64,000 nucleotides of DNA from Pisolithus tinctorius (taxonomy: Eukaryota; Basidiomycota; Agaricomycetes; Boletales; Pisolithaceae), in contig JANFAH010000018.1 in assembly GCA_024663395.1 (NCBI GenBank), forward strand, positions 496,001 to 560,000, in the 5' to 3' direction. The translations under genes and the position numbers were made by a program. Numbering within the stretch: the stretch's first letter is position 1; every line of letters begins with the position of its first letter. Positions 12,759 through 24,500 of the stretch are shown piece by piece. The notes under the pieces are model-generated. The model was not told the DNA's origin. It worked only from the letters and a program-made list of their open reading frames with translations, and searched no databases.

Positions 12759-13510
12759 CAACTCGACTTGAGGCCTTCAGGCTGAAGGGCAAAATACACA
12801 GGGAGGCGCACAATGACCTAGCGTACTCTTGTATGTTGTTAACTTGTTAAATGCCCAAGGTCCGTCTCTGCACCTAAGCTTCGAAGCCTTGAGGTTGCTA
12901 ATTGAATTGAAGCCTAGGCCTCATGCCTCGGCTGTGGTTTCCCGTAACTAGAATTTGATACGACTCCATTTTCCGAACGTTTCCGCTCCTCCTTGCGATG
13001 AGTAACTGAAGGTGATACTGATGTTCATTCACTTTCCTGAAGTATCCTCATCAATGCCTTCTTCAGACACTCGGAACTTAACATCTTGTCCACCCCTTTG
13101 ACTGCCCCTGATACATCGCCTCGTTCATGCCTTTTGAACACGATTTCCGGCTGCCATTGATTCGTTTTTGCAGCACTGACCTCGAGTTTTCTTTCTTGGG
13201 TGATCTGGGCCTTCATCAGACACTCGGTAGTGTACCATCCTGACGACCCGTGGTTATTCTCTGATACCTCGTTTCAGTCACGTCATCTAAACACGATTTC
13301 CGACTACCAATGATTCAGTTTTGCCCACAGACTTGCACCTATCCACCACAGATAGGCTGGGATCTGAGATGGGGCGTTGTTTGGTGCGACCCACCAGTTG
13401 TAGACTCGCTGCTTCACTTTCCCCAATCTAGCCGCTATTTAAGCAGACCTTGGATCAGTATACTACACCAATTCCCTGCCATCCTCAAACGCTACTTGAC
13501 TCTCGATACT
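12759..13510. promoter_or_regulatory. Divergent intergenic region
   Basis: Lies between the minus-strand integrase-core gene and the plus-strand alpha-kinase gene, so it should hold both promoters. It contains an imperfect direct repeat: ACACGATTTCCGGCTGCCA near 13138 and ACACGATTTCCGACTACCA near 13293, each followed by TGATTC-GTTTTTGC-like sequence. No clear TATA box assigned. Confidence 0.4.
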
Positions 13511-16355
13511 ATGATGAGACTAAATATCGAGCTTGTGTCTCAGTTTACAGATGATGTCGCTGAAAACGATATGATCTGTCAACGATCAGCATGCAGCGCA
13601 TTCATTCCTAAAGGGGCTCCTTACTTCTACATTTCTACAGCCAACCCATCCAAGTCTGGCCATTATGTATGTAAGTCATGCTATGATTGGTACAGCAAGA
13701 AGCCAACCACGACTGTGTGAGCATCCGTGCAAGCCATAGGTATGGCCATACCTGATGTATACTTCCTGATGCTGACAAGAACTTCCAGATGCGCCTACAG
13801 CACCGGATGGCATTCAAGGCCGTGTGGCTTCTAATCCTCGACCTGTCATTACTGCCCATCCCCCTGATCCAAGAGTAATACAGCAGGCCGTGAATGCTGC
13901 ACAATGTGGCGGTAAGTGTAATTTCTGATCCACTAAGGGTCATCACGAACTAATGGATCAAAGCTACCATTAACCCACCGCAAGTGATTGCTCTCCCTCC
14001 AGCGGGAAATGTGGCCCAGAAGCAAACAGGACCTGATGTCCGCATTCCATCGTCCTGGAGGAATTTTCAGGACTCCAGGCCCCCCGCACACTCCGAACCT
14101 CCTCGGAATGTAGTGGCGGTACCATGTGGCTATACTCCCAACCATGCGCTCTATGGATCCGAGCATGAACGATGGGCACGCCTTGCATACTGTACCCCAC
14201 CTGCAGAGACAATTATGCTAGATATCTCAGCCTTATATGAGGGTGGTTCTAGGAGAAGCTGCCTCTGTGGCACCCCCTTCGGTGTAAGTTATCGCTTCGT
14301 TGTGCGATGCAAGAACTAATGCATTGACATTCATCAGAGTATTTGTGAGGGAAAAAAGGATATCGATGCCCGCATCACCACTCCTGAGCTGGTGTCCATC
14401 GCACTTACCACGATTGTCCCCAAGATTCATGCGTTCTGTCCAGGGTTCCGATGGAAATACGATGAATTCATTGTCCGTGACGCGTCATGGGTGAACTTGC
14501 TGGACCATCCAGATCGCAACCGTCCATATTTCTATGGAGAATGCGTTCAGCCAGGCACTCGTAAAAATGCGAAGTCATTGGTCTTCAAGTCAAAGCAATT
14601 TTCTCTTTATGTTGTCATTCCTGCTGCGCAATGGAAGGATTATGAAAACTTCGTTGAGCGGCTTGAAGAAGGCACCCCGCCCACTCCATTGCAACCAACT
14701 GTGTCAACGGACTATGCCACCAAGCCTCATCAACCAGTCGTCAATTCGCCCAGCACTCGGGCTCGCATTGTCGATTCATTCAGCAGTGTAGCGGAACAGC
14801 CCATATCTCATGATGTCCGCATCGCTGAGGCCAAAGTGAGTCGTTGTCATCTTTACCTTGATGATACCTAGTGGCCGACTAATCTTTCCTGCACAGTCTC
14901 AGTCACAGGCGTCTAGTGGTAACCAGTTGTTTGTCGACAGTGAAAAACGTGATAATGTATGTGATCACCATTTTTTGAAGTACTTTGTCTCATTCGTCAT
15001 CAGCCATCACCTTCCCCGATGACGACCAACCAATGCACTCCAAGCAAGCGCAACCACCGAGCATCCATTAGTGTGTCAAGTGTTATTACCATATCCCCTC
15101 CTAGGAAGAAGGTTGTACACCACCCGGTACCCTCCCCCAATCGCAACAAAGTGATTGAAGCGCTTGCATGTGGCAGCGCTGCGGACGTGGACGTCAAGAA
15201 AGATATGTGCTGTCTTTGTGGCCTGCCACTTCTGCATGTAATTAACAATTGGTCACAGTCCTAAAAATGAAACTCGAATCCATTGTTTTTTATCCAATAC
15301 CTACACTGCCTTTGGAGGATATCTTAGAGAATTTTAACAAGCATTCATTCCAAATCAACCCACACACATCGCATCCTGGCCAACTGATATTCAACACTTT
15401 GATGGAATCTCTCCTGGGAGTTGGCATGTTTAAGACGGCTTATGCAGCACAGCTCATTCTTACCCCACCAGCACCCACCGGCCTTGGATCACTCCCTCGT
15501 CACGATGTCGTCATGAAGCGACCTTACCACAGTACTGGTGATGGCAACCTGAAGGACAAGTCTACGATCCAAATTGGCCGCTACGTCCTTCAGCAGGAAC
15601 TCGAGAAGCTCTTTCGGGAAGCCAATGTTCTCTACTGGTCTCAATCACTCATGAAGATGACCTATGAATTCATCGACCATGCTATTGCAGCTTCCCCAAC
15701 TCCACCACCATTTCCGATCCCTCGCCTCCGTTTTGTGGATGCTGGACTTGCCCTTGTGTATACCCAGGCTCCGGAGTCCACAAGCGTTTCGGCAAGCTTA
15801 TCAAGAAGCTCAACCCGAATGACTGGTGCTTACCTTTTGGAGGAGAAAATTGAATGCGACGGTGACTTCACAAAATTCGTTCATAATTGCGATTGTGTTC
15901 CACTTCTCAATCCAGATGAGGAAGGGTATGATATCGCGGAGTTTCTCTGCTTTACTCAACACGTGCAATACATCAAGACAAAGGGGCTTGTTTACATAGC
16001 CAACTATCAAGGTATGTGTTCATTTGTGACATGCGGCATGGCTTCGATATTAATTCTATTATGCAGGGAGTCAAACACTGCTCACTGACCCTCAGATCTT
16101 AACACATCTGTGTGTTGTACATCTGTGTTGTTACCTCAATGCGTCTAACTGTTGCCTAGCTCTGTGGGAAAGGGTAGAGACTTATTTGGCGAAGGAAACT
16201 TGGAGATTGGAGTGGAACGTTTCGAGACAGAACACATGTGTAACTCGTTTTGCCAGTGGCGTGGGTTTCAGTTGCAGCCTTTCAGGATCAACACCACTAG
16301 TTCTCGAGAGAAGGTGCCTGGTGCCACTTTGGAGACTCGAGGCGACGATGACTAG
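13511..16355 (+). CDS. Alpha-type protein kinase domain protein, multi-exon
   Basis: Atypical serine/threonine kinase family expanded in basidiomycetes. The likely start is ATG 13511 or 13514. An N-terminal Cys-rich segment (CQRSAC...CKSCYDWY) is followed by low-complexity linkers and a conserved N-terminal block (VRDASWVNLLDHPDRNRP). The kinase domain spans about 15310-16300: a Gly-rich GVGMFKTAYAA, Lys in VVMKRPY, YLLEEKIECDGDFTKF, FLCFTQHVQYIKTKGL, and NYQGSQTLLTDPQILTHL assembled across an intron at 16014-16066. After a second intron (16109-16157) come GRDLFGEGN and EHMCNSFCQW, the expected His/Cys zinc site of alpha-kinases. Stop TAG at 16353-16355. Exon borders in the first half are uncertain, especially the first donor (13671 or 13717). 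Confidence 0.8.
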
Positions 16356-16598
16356 GTAGTGCCTTTTCCTTTTCCATTGCATGTAACGACTGGATTGTGT
16401 AGGCTATAAACTAGTAGATTTCAATGACATTGGTTCCCATATCCTATCCAGAGCCCTCACTTTATGGAACCCTGCTGGGTTGTGGTTGGTGGTAGAAACT
16501 CGGGCATACACCGAAGTTGGTGCATCACATCAAGATATACATACATGCTACTCTACACTTATTAAACTTCTAGCCCCTACATTCCATGTGGGCGATCT

Positions 16599-18015
16599 GT
16601 GCCCCCCCTACCAATAGCTGTACAGTGTTTCTCGACGAATGAGGCCGAGCGTGTCCAATCAACATTGCAGTGTGTGTTAGACACTGTAACCGTGACACAG
16701 TCAAACCCAAGCCCTACACAACTGCTTGAAGCGTTTGGCAACTCGACTGCCATTCGAAACCTACTTCCCGATGGTTCATTTTATGCCGTAGTTGTGGGCG
16801 CACCCACTGGTATTCACCGTACAAGGTTATTGGCATGACTTATGTTTGTGTAGTGGTTGTCTCAAGTTCTAGCATCCTAGAGACAGTGTGACGGCCTCAG
16901 AACAATCATTTGCTTATCCCAAATGGAGAGAGTTACGCACGTTCTGGGAAGCTTTGGCTTATTTGATAGTCAAAGGTATCGATGATCGCATGCCAGCAAT
17001 GTTAACTACAAGTGCGAGTCACAGCCCTCTGCCGTCACTACCTGGCAAGCAACATTTGTCCAGAACTGTTCTACTATTACGAATCGACTAATCATTGCTC
17101 ACAGGCTGCTCTAGTAATACTACGAACATTGGGAGTCTCATGGACAGATTGGCGAGCGTTCAGCTTCATGATAGTCCCAGTGCACAGCCCAGTGCAAGCC
17201 ACCCACCAGTGCCAAGGCAGCCGCCAGGCCCTCCGAAGCCTGAACCGTGTACTATGACATCAAGGCCTGCTGTGCAAGCATCGCAACTGAGTGCAACATC
17301 ATTGCCTGCCTCCGTGTCTGGTATGTATGACATTACTCCAGCTACCTACGTTGTTATTAACATTTAAATAGCCAGCTCGACAGTACCGCATACTGTGTCA
17401 TCAAGACCTGCTGTGCAAGCATCACAATTGAGCACAACACCGTTGCCTGCCTCTGTGCCTGGTACGTATGGCATTACTCCAGCTACCTATGTTGTTATTA
17501 ACACTTTAAATAGCCAGCTCGACAGCAACTCAGCAGATTGTAGGCCAGGATCAAGACACGCACTCCCCAATCATCTATTCTCACACACGAACTCTGCGCG
17601 GCATCGCACAAACTCAATATTTCTACTCCCTTCCACCCGCACAGACACACCATCGCATCCACATGCTCAGTGCCCATGCCGCCCGATACCTTGCAGTGCA
17701 CAGATATACACATTCTGCTATTGATATGATCATCGATGCCCTGAATAGCAGCGATTCCGAGCACACTTTTGCACTGACACTCTCACAGCAAGGCATGGTA
17801 TTAGTAGAAGGCGAGTACCTATGGTACTTGATACATATGTAGTACTACGGTAACTAGAATGTCATTACTTGGACTTGACCTTGGCAGAGTCTGCATAAAT
17901 ACCTATAAACACCCACGTGTATTTTTCTGGGGCTGTCCCAGGTCCCAAGGTGGCCGACTACCAAATCCAGTAGGTGTACGGCACATCTCGTACTATGTAC
18001 CTGAGCGTGACCATC
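16599..18015 (+). pseudogene. Multi-exon gene with possible RNase H1 N-terminal-like domain, truncated by LTR insertion
   Basis: Coding-like exons assembled across short GT-AG introns. The first includes PDGSFYAVVVGAPTGIHRTR and joins, with an acceptor near 16881, to DSVTASEQSFAYPKWRELRTF and WEALAYLIVKG. This Tyr/Val..Gly..pGi-hr..pattern resembles the small RNase H1 N-terminal (hybrid-binding) domain found in many Agaricomycete proteins; that is pattern recognition, not a search result. Next come a Pro-rich linker, a duplicated 30-residue exon, and a helical end (AARYLAVHRYTHSAIDMIIDALNSSDSEHTF). The first in-frame ATG near 16599 may not be the true start. The 3' end is lost where a 714-bp LTR inserted at 18016; a continuation after 45612 is uncertain. 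Confidence 0.45.
17253..17534 (+). repeat. 141-bp tandem duplication of one exon plus its intron
   Basis: Two consecutive 141-bp units, about 17253-17393 and 17394-17534. Each carries a coding part (SRPAVQASQLS-T-LPASV) and an intron starting GTATGTATG (17321) or GTACGTATG (17462) and ending TTTAAATAG (17371 and 17513). Both copies keep donor, acceptor and reading frame, so splicing would give two 30-residue repeats in the protein. Confidence 0.75.
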
Positions 18016-18189
18016 TGTCAAGTCTGGGCCTACTCCGACCAACTCCGACGCTATACAAGGTCTAGAGAGTGGTTCGGAAGCAAGTCCGACAGGGAAGAAC
18101 GAAACTCTGACTAGCGGAGTGGTGGCAGGAATGAAGTCCACCAAGACAAAGGCGGAGCAGAGTGAGGGCATCAGGTTTAGCTCGTGCAC
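18016..18189 (-). mobile_element. Solo LTR G (element 3 family), left part
   Basis: First 174 bases of a minus-oriented LTR beginning TGTCAAGTC, the reverse complement of the LTR 3' end of element 3. The remaining 540 bases are at 45068-45607; 174 plus 540 is exactly 714, the LTR length of element 3. Target-site duplication CCATC (18011-18015) and CCGTC (45608-45612), differing by one CpG transition. Solo LTR H interrupts it. Confidence 0.88.
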
Positions 18190-18292
18190 TGTGAGGAATC
18201 CGCATTCCCTGGACACGTAAGCCCCTATCATTAACCATTCCGTGACTACTGTTACGTCCGCTCCCATCTCATGTTCACCATTGTTCACGCGC
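18190..18292 (+). mobile_element. Solo LTR H, left part
   Basis: Starts TGTGAGGAATCC; the other 551 bases are at 44513-45063, ending TTTTCCTACA. Flanked by a 4-bp TSD, GCAC (18186-18189) and GCGC (45064-45067), one CpG transition apart. It has a TATA-like CTATAAAG near 44734 in the right part. Element 1 inserted into it. End structure and 4-bp TSD match element 1, so it is probably a relative. Confidence 0.78.
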
Positions 18293-18756
18293 TGTAGGGA
18301 ACGAGTTTGAGTTCCCTAGGAGAAGCAGTCTGGGTCGTGAGTTCAGGGGTGGAGAGTTTTCTTTTGTTTTGTTTCCTTGTTTTGTTTTTTGCATTGTACC
18401 ACAGGACTTAGTGGCGAGCAGCCGCGTTGCTGACTAAGCACATGTGCTGTGTTCACGCGAGTTCAGTTTACCATACAACCAATACATGTCACAGGCCCTC
18501 AGTAGTAGGGTGATTTAGTCTCGCATTTCGGCGAGTTTTCGAAGTTAGAATTATTACTTTGGGGAGTACCCAAAGTGCCAGGAGGACTGGCAAGAGTATT
18601 AGACAGGCACAGCTAAGTATCTTTTTTCTAGTTCGCATTTTTTACTTTTTACTACACTTCTTTCTCCAGAGAGAACCTCCCTTTTGGGTCGAGCACTAAA
18701 CTCGCCCATTACTGACTATTACTAATTCTAGGTACATCATTTTACCTATTCCTACA
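18293..18756 (+). repeat. 5' LTR of element 1
   Basis: 464 bp, TGTAGG...CCTACA. Differs from the 3' LTR at two positions by eye, both transitions at CpG sites (near 18308 and 18337). Confidence 0.9.
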
Positions 18757-18758
18757 TC

Positions 18759-18775
18759 TGGAGCCCACTGCGAGG
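18759..18775 (+). other. Primer-binding site of element 1
   Basis: TGGAGCCCACTGCGAGG lies 2 nt after the 5' LTR. It would pair with a tRNA 3' end terminating GGCUCCA (discriminator U). The same site with one change occurs in element 2 at 21343. Confidence 0.7.
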
Positions 18776-18933
18776 GGGGTTCTGTCCAATTTGGGGAAAG
18801 AAGCCACCGTTTTATCACCGAACGAAGTTTTGCTGGGTTGAGTTGGACAAGCTAAGTGTTCAGAATCTCGATTCTAGCTACAGTCTACTCTCAGGAATTT
18901 GGAAAATTTTCAGAGATATTTTTCGAGCAGCAA

Positions 18934-19523
18934 ATGTCGAGCAAGTATCTAAGTCGAAGATCCCTCGAGCCGAGAAGCAAGTCCGAAGGCAAATTAGTAG
19001 TCGAATTTCTGCGAAGAAGTCATGAGAATGCACCGAGAGAACTCGAGGGAATGCCACCGAGGCATTCGAAGGATGCACCATGGTTCTTGGGGTATGCATC
19101 TGACCTTTTTAGGTATTTCGAAGAGGTTCGAAGTCTTTGCGAGTGTGAGAATTGCTTCGATGACCAAGAATGGGCGAAATGGGTTTGCTGGTATGCAAGT
19201 AGCGAAGTCTCGGACTCATGGTACGAATTTGTCGAAGATCAGCTGAGTTGGCCCAAATTCGTGGTGGCCATTGCGCGTTTGTATCCTGGATCCCGGAAAA
19301 TGGATCAACAGTACTCGAGGAATGACCTTTACAGCCTCGTTGACAGCCGGGCAAGAAGAGAAATTCATACAGAGGAAGAACTGATGAACTACAGACTCTA
19401 TTTTCTAGATTTAGCAACGTTTCTATGGGTTTTGAAGCAACTCGAGGCTGATGAGCTCGAAGACCTCTATGTACAAGGCTTCGACAAGGAATTCCAGCGC
19501 GAAATTATTCGGAAAATGCGATG
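18934..19523 (+). pseudogene. gag of element 1, interrupted by element 2
   Basis: Capsid-like Gag: after ATG 18934 (MSSKYLSRRSLEPRSKSEG) comes APWFLGYASDLFRYFEEV, then WAKWVCWYASSEVSDSWYEF and a helical C-terminal part to QREIIRKMR. It parallels the element 2 Gag block APELFQGDHTHVRTFLDHYE. Element 2 inserted after 19523. Beyond it (30889 onward) the likely continuation (DDRWRHSDDPWPMEQVTYTATR) is in another frame, so the gene was already shifted or was shifted nearby. Confidence 0.6.
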
Positions 19524-21340
19524 TGATGTCACACACCAAAGGTGTTTGGTGAGGTGGACATGGATGTAGCTGATGAATGGAGATGAAGACCATAGCCCTC
19601 ATGCGAAGAAGGACAGCCAGAAATGTCGGCAGTCATCCCTCGCACAAGAACGAGTTGTCAATGCCAAAGAAAAAGGAGGAAGCGAGCTAAGCACCAATAA
19701 AGTTCTTAAGCGCCCGTGTACGGCATTCCGGTTTTCGACATATCTCCGCCAGTTCTGCAGACACCGAAACCATTCCCACACTCGCTTGTAGTACTCAGCC
19801 ACGTGATCCTACCTTCCAAAATTGGAAAGGATTTGCGCACTCCACACGTTTCTACAGCACTCCCTCCAAAAGACGCTCATTTCGCTAATTCTTCTGATAT
19901 GGCCACCTCCACATCAATCATTTCGCTTGTCCCCTTTGCTAGGGACCATGGCTACATATATCTACCAGGAGTTCCTACTAGCTTCCGTCCTGAAGCATCC
20001 TGGTACATCCCACCCTCGTCTGCCCCCTCTCAGCCCATCCAGCTTGGACAGCGTGTTCTTTTTGTCAGTATGACCTCTAGGAGGACATTCTTTGGTCGCC
20101 TCAGGTCTGTCATTCGCTTGGAAAGGTCTTATGTGGTCGTTTCAGTCTTTCCGGTCCAAGAAGCATATGGATCCTTCCTCCCTGCTCCCTGCAACGTCTT
20201 CATACCAGTCTCGTCCATCATTCTTCCAAAATTGCGACAGCTACAGTATAATCTACTGTTCTCCACTCTCCCTGATCGCATCCATGACGAGTATGATGCA
20301 CATCTTGCCTCCTTATCGCAAGATACAGCAGAAGACGCTCCCCCTTCATCCTCTCTTCCAACAGAGCCTCATTCATGAAGTTTTTATTTGCTTCACTGAG
20401 AGGACAGTAAGGGGGGGAAAGTTGCGATCCCCTATGCTCCTGTCACCCCACAGACCCCCAAAGCTTGACCCCTGTTGACATCTGACTCACCCTGTCCGCT
20501 TTTGGATGTACTATATCGGCATCAGATCAGCGCTGCCTCTCTGTCATCCCACTTTGGCCCAGAGGCGATCTCTTCGAGATGTGACATGCACAGCCTCCCC
20601 CTAATGCGATTCCAGTGCACTTTCCCAGTTTCTGACATTACTTGACTCATACTTTGACATTCTGACTGTCTTTGACTCACCTATTGCCAATACTTACCAA
20701 TCTTTTGCCCTTGCTTACTGATTCTTCGCTTTTTGGCTTACTTATCCTTACCAATGCTCACCAATGCTTTCTAAGACGATTACCCACCGCTTACATTCCT
20801 TACTCATCAGTTACCAATCACTTACTAAGTGTTTGCACCTTGTTTTCCATAGGCAACGCCCCTGTGCTGTATATAAATCACTGTACTTAGGTAGCAAAAA
20901 AAAAAAAAAAAGACATCAGAGAGCCCCTCTTGCTCGCAATTTATCATCTCTCAGTAAATCATTCAGCAGCTTCGATAGTTGAGACTTTATTAAGGGTCTA
21001 ACTATCGTCTACTTTGCTTATTATCGTCTATCATCAATCTACTTCGCTCCAAGTCCTCCCTGAGCTCAGTACAGCTCAGGGCATTGAATTAAGTCATCAT
21101 CCATCCTTCTGTAGGCTGACAGCAGTCTACCCCATCGCTTCCTCTCGCATTCCTGCTCCTTCTTCGTCAGGAGCACCCCCAACCCTCAGCACTCATCTTT
21201 GAGTGTTGTAGTTCACAAAAACCCTCCCAAAGAACAGGTTCCACCATCTAGGTACCGCATAGGCACACCACCACTCGCTTTCATTGTCTTTTGTGTTGGT
21301 TTTGGTTGGTTTCCACCACTGAACCTCACTTTGACTCACA
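19524..21340 (+). repeat. 5' LTR of element 2
   Basis: 1817 bp, TGATGTCACAC...GACTCACA. Contains a 16-A tract (15 in the 3' LTR), a TATA box TATATAAA at 20870-20877 before the likely transcription start, and an ORF in U3. Confidence 0.9.
19899..20378 (+). CDS. ORF inside the element 2 LTR (159 aa), unknown
   Basis: Starts at ATG 19899 (MATSTSIISLVPFARDHGY) and is open to TGA at 20376-20378. The same ORF is in the 3' LTR at 29448-29927 with one amino-acid change (Thr to Ala near the end). The middle (LGQRVLFVSMTSRRTFFGRL, then YVVVSVFPVQEA and CNVFIPVSSIILP) looks like alternating beta strands of a small barrel, followed by an acidic Pro/Ser-rich tail. I do not recognise the family. It could be chance in a non-coding LTR. 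Confidence 0.35.
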   Translation: MATSTSIISLVPFARDHGYIYLPGVPTSFRPEASWYIPPSSAPSQPIQLGQRVLFVSMTSRRTFFGRLRSVIRLERSYVVVSVFPVQEAYGSFLPAPCNVFIPVSSIILPKLRQLQYNLLFSTLPDRIHDEYDAHLASLSQDTAEDAPPSSSLPTEPHS

Positions 21341-21342
21341 TC

Positions 21343-21359
21343 TGGAGCCCACCGCGAGG
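21343..21359 (+). other. Primer-binding site of element 2
   Basis: TGGAGCCCACCGCGAGG, 2 nt after the 5' LTR; complementary to a tRNA 3' end with U before CCA. Shared with element 1 apart from one base. Confidence 0.75.
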
Positions 21360-21525
21360 GGTGGTCATTCCTGGATCAAGAAAAACCTTGTTCGTGTTCG
21401 CATCCTTCATATTCCTGCCTCCTAGGTTGTCATAATTGCCAAAGTCTATCGCTTTTCCCATCCCAACTCCTATCCTCCTTATCTCATCGAATCTTGCCTG
21501 TGAATCCACCTCATATCTCGCTTCT

Positions 21526-24500
21526 ATGACATCTACTACCTCTACTATTTATCCACCCATGCCTCCAACAGCTCCTCCAGCTGTTGCTGTTCCTCCTGCT
21601 CGCTCTGTCCTTACTTTGCCCTTGCTTGGCATGAAATCTGCTCCAGAACTCTTCCAAGGAGACCATACCCATGTTCGCACTTTCCTGGACCACTATGAGC
21701 GACTCTGTGCTTTCCATAATGTCAGTTCTGACCAGGAAATGGTTGAGTCGATCCTCCAATACTGTAATGCTCGGGTTAGGGAGATTATCGAAGGAATGGC
21801 GCACTATTATGCTCCTAACTGGGCTAACTTGAAGGCTGATCTCCTCAAGTACTTCGATGCTGATCTATCAGATGAAAGGTTCTTCAAAAGGCATCTCAAG
21901 AGCTTCGCTTTGGAGTCTAGGTTACAGCCCATCATGACACTTCAAGACTTTAGGGCTTACAATCGTGGTTTCATTCGCATTGGTGGTTGGCTGAAGAACA
22001 AGGGAAGGATCTCGGTTGATGAGCACAATCGCTATTTTTGGGCTGGTTTGTCTCCTGTTTTTCATAGCCTGGTGGAGAGTCGCCTTAGGTTGAAGGATCC
22101 GAACCTTGATACAAGCAAGCCCTTCGCTTATGAAGATGTCTGCCAGTCTGCTGAAGAAGTCCTTCGTCGTGATCGCTTTGATGCAGATGATCTCGATTTC
22201 CTTGGCCCCAGAGCTGCCCCTAATGCTCCTCAGACCCAGAATAGCACTTCTCATCGCTCTGATGGTAGAGATGATAGTGTTCGACCCCTGCTCCCTGCCC
22301 ATGAAGCCAGAAGAAACCTCGAAACTTTGGAGAGAGAAGCTCCTACTGCTCGCAAACAGGATGAGGTCGAAACTTTGATCAAATCCCTGTCTCGTATGTC
22401 GCTTAGTGACCCAGACTACTCCCTCCTGTATTATCGAGCCATTAAAATGGATCCTGATGCTGCGAAGGTCCTTTGTGCTCCATCTCTTCGTCCTGCTCCT
22501 GCTCCTGCTCCTACTGCTGCATCTGCTGCTCCCATCGCTACTCCACCAGCTCAGACTCGTCCTGCTAGAAGGACCATCACTTGTTATGGCTGTGGTGTCG
22601 AAGGTCATGGTCTTGATAATTGTGAAGCAGTTAACGATCTTGTCCAGAAGGGTTCCTTGGCACGTGATGAGAATCGTCGAGTTATTTACCCCAATGGGCA
22701 GTGTATTTATCGCAATGGTGAAGAGACCATCCTCCAGGCCTATGAGCGCACTCTGGCTGCAGCTCAGCCTGCCAATGTGGTTCGCTTTGTTGTCCATGAA
22801 GACATCGAAGAAGAATCTAGTGCTGAGATTTATGAGTTGGAAGATGAACCTCTTGTCGCTGCTGTGGATCGTTCCACCAAGATTACCAAGGAGAAGAGAA
22901 AGGCTGTCTTTGACAGTGTCCTTGTCCCACCTCGTTCGCATGGCAAGGAGAAAGAGAACCAGATGCCAAAGCCTTCGTCCTCTGCATCCATCCCTGCTCC
23001 ACAGAAAGCACCACTTGCTCCTGTCTTCATTCCAGTTGATGTTCATGCCCCTGCCTTCGATGGAACCAGAGATGATGCCATCATGGAAGATGATTCTGTC
23101 CCAAAGCCATCGGAACAAGCCCCTGACTCTGCAGAAAAGCCCAAGAGGTCAAAGCCTGCTGCTACCACATCCCTATCTTCATCCCTCTCGCAATCTGCCA
23201 GTTCCAAGGCCATTGTAGATCGGATTCTTTCGACTCCCTTGACTGTATCAGTTGGGGAGGTTATTGGCACTTCCAGGGATGTTTCTCAGCACCTCCAGGA
23301 ACTGATGCGATTCAAGAGACAGCCACTGATGCAACAGCCCATCAAATCTGTGACAGCTGTCGATGGAACTCCCCCTGTGGCTTCTTATCTGGCATTGACA
23401 TCTAGCCCCTTGATCACCATCAATCTGTCCTGTAATGGTCGACGAGTGACAGGTGTCATTGACTCTGGATCAACCCTGAATGTCGTCAGATCAGGTATAG
23501 CTCAGTCTGTCATTCGCATGCCCATTGATATGTCACAAACTGTCAATATGCGAGATGCAAAGGGGGGTATTTCGACACTGAAAGGCCTGGTACAAGATGT
23601 CCCCCTCTTCTGTGGTGCTGCCAGGACTTGGACCAATCTTTTTGTTGCCCCAGACACCAATGCTGGCTTTGATCTCCTCCTAGGTCGTCCTTGGGCCCTT
23701 GGAAACTCGGTTAGCATTGTAGAGAGAGAGTCTGGGACCTTTGTTGTCTTTGGAGCTGATTCAGAGCGACCCCTGGAGATGTGTGTCACTGAAGGTCAGC
23801 TTGGAACTGTTGCAGATACACTTATGGCGACTCTAGAGCCTGCCCAACCTCAGGAAGGTGTTGATGAAGGCATGATGGATGTATCAGCTGGTACTCCTCA
23901 TCGAGTTTCCCCTATAATCTTCGCTCCACCCCCATCAACTTCGCAGTCACCCCCTCAGTCACTTCATTCCACCCTTCTGTATCCTGAGTCAACTGCAGAT
24001 GGGTTTGATGTCACTTCAGCATTCCCTGCCTTCCAGCCCATCCCAGTTCATACCTTTCCACCTCCTTCAAGCCCCTTTCCTTCAGAGTTTGTGCATCGAC
24101 TTCTGCAAGAGTTGGAGTCCACTGAGATGAATGGATTGGAGCATAACCATATCATTGCCAGGATTCGTCAGAGGATCAGATCTGAAGAGCATCAGTCACT
24201 TGTTGCCCTGCTCACCAGTCTTACACGTCGCACTCCCAATTTATCACCCCTTTATCTCGACTCAAACCATGCTCTTGCTGGAGAAAGAGGTACTGATGAA
24301 TCAGGCAACTACTTCCAGGACTTCCTGATGCTCCACACTCGCTTGATCCGACAGGTTCCTGCCCCTGTTGACCATTATCATGAGGTTGATGGGTCTGCTT
24401 ATGTCCGGTTCTATCCCCATTTTATCCCAGAGCCATCCCCAACTCAGCAGAGCGAAACACTGCCCCAGGAACCGCCATCTGACTTAGATCCACCCGCTTC

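Noticed and set aside
20886..20901. Run of 16 A as a retroposon poly(A) tail
   Set aside because: It lies inside both LTRs of element 2, so it is an LTR feature, not a tail.
21922..23118. 398-codon minus-strand open frame in element 2
   Set aside because: Mirror of the gag-protease coding region with low-complexity content; no motif of its own.
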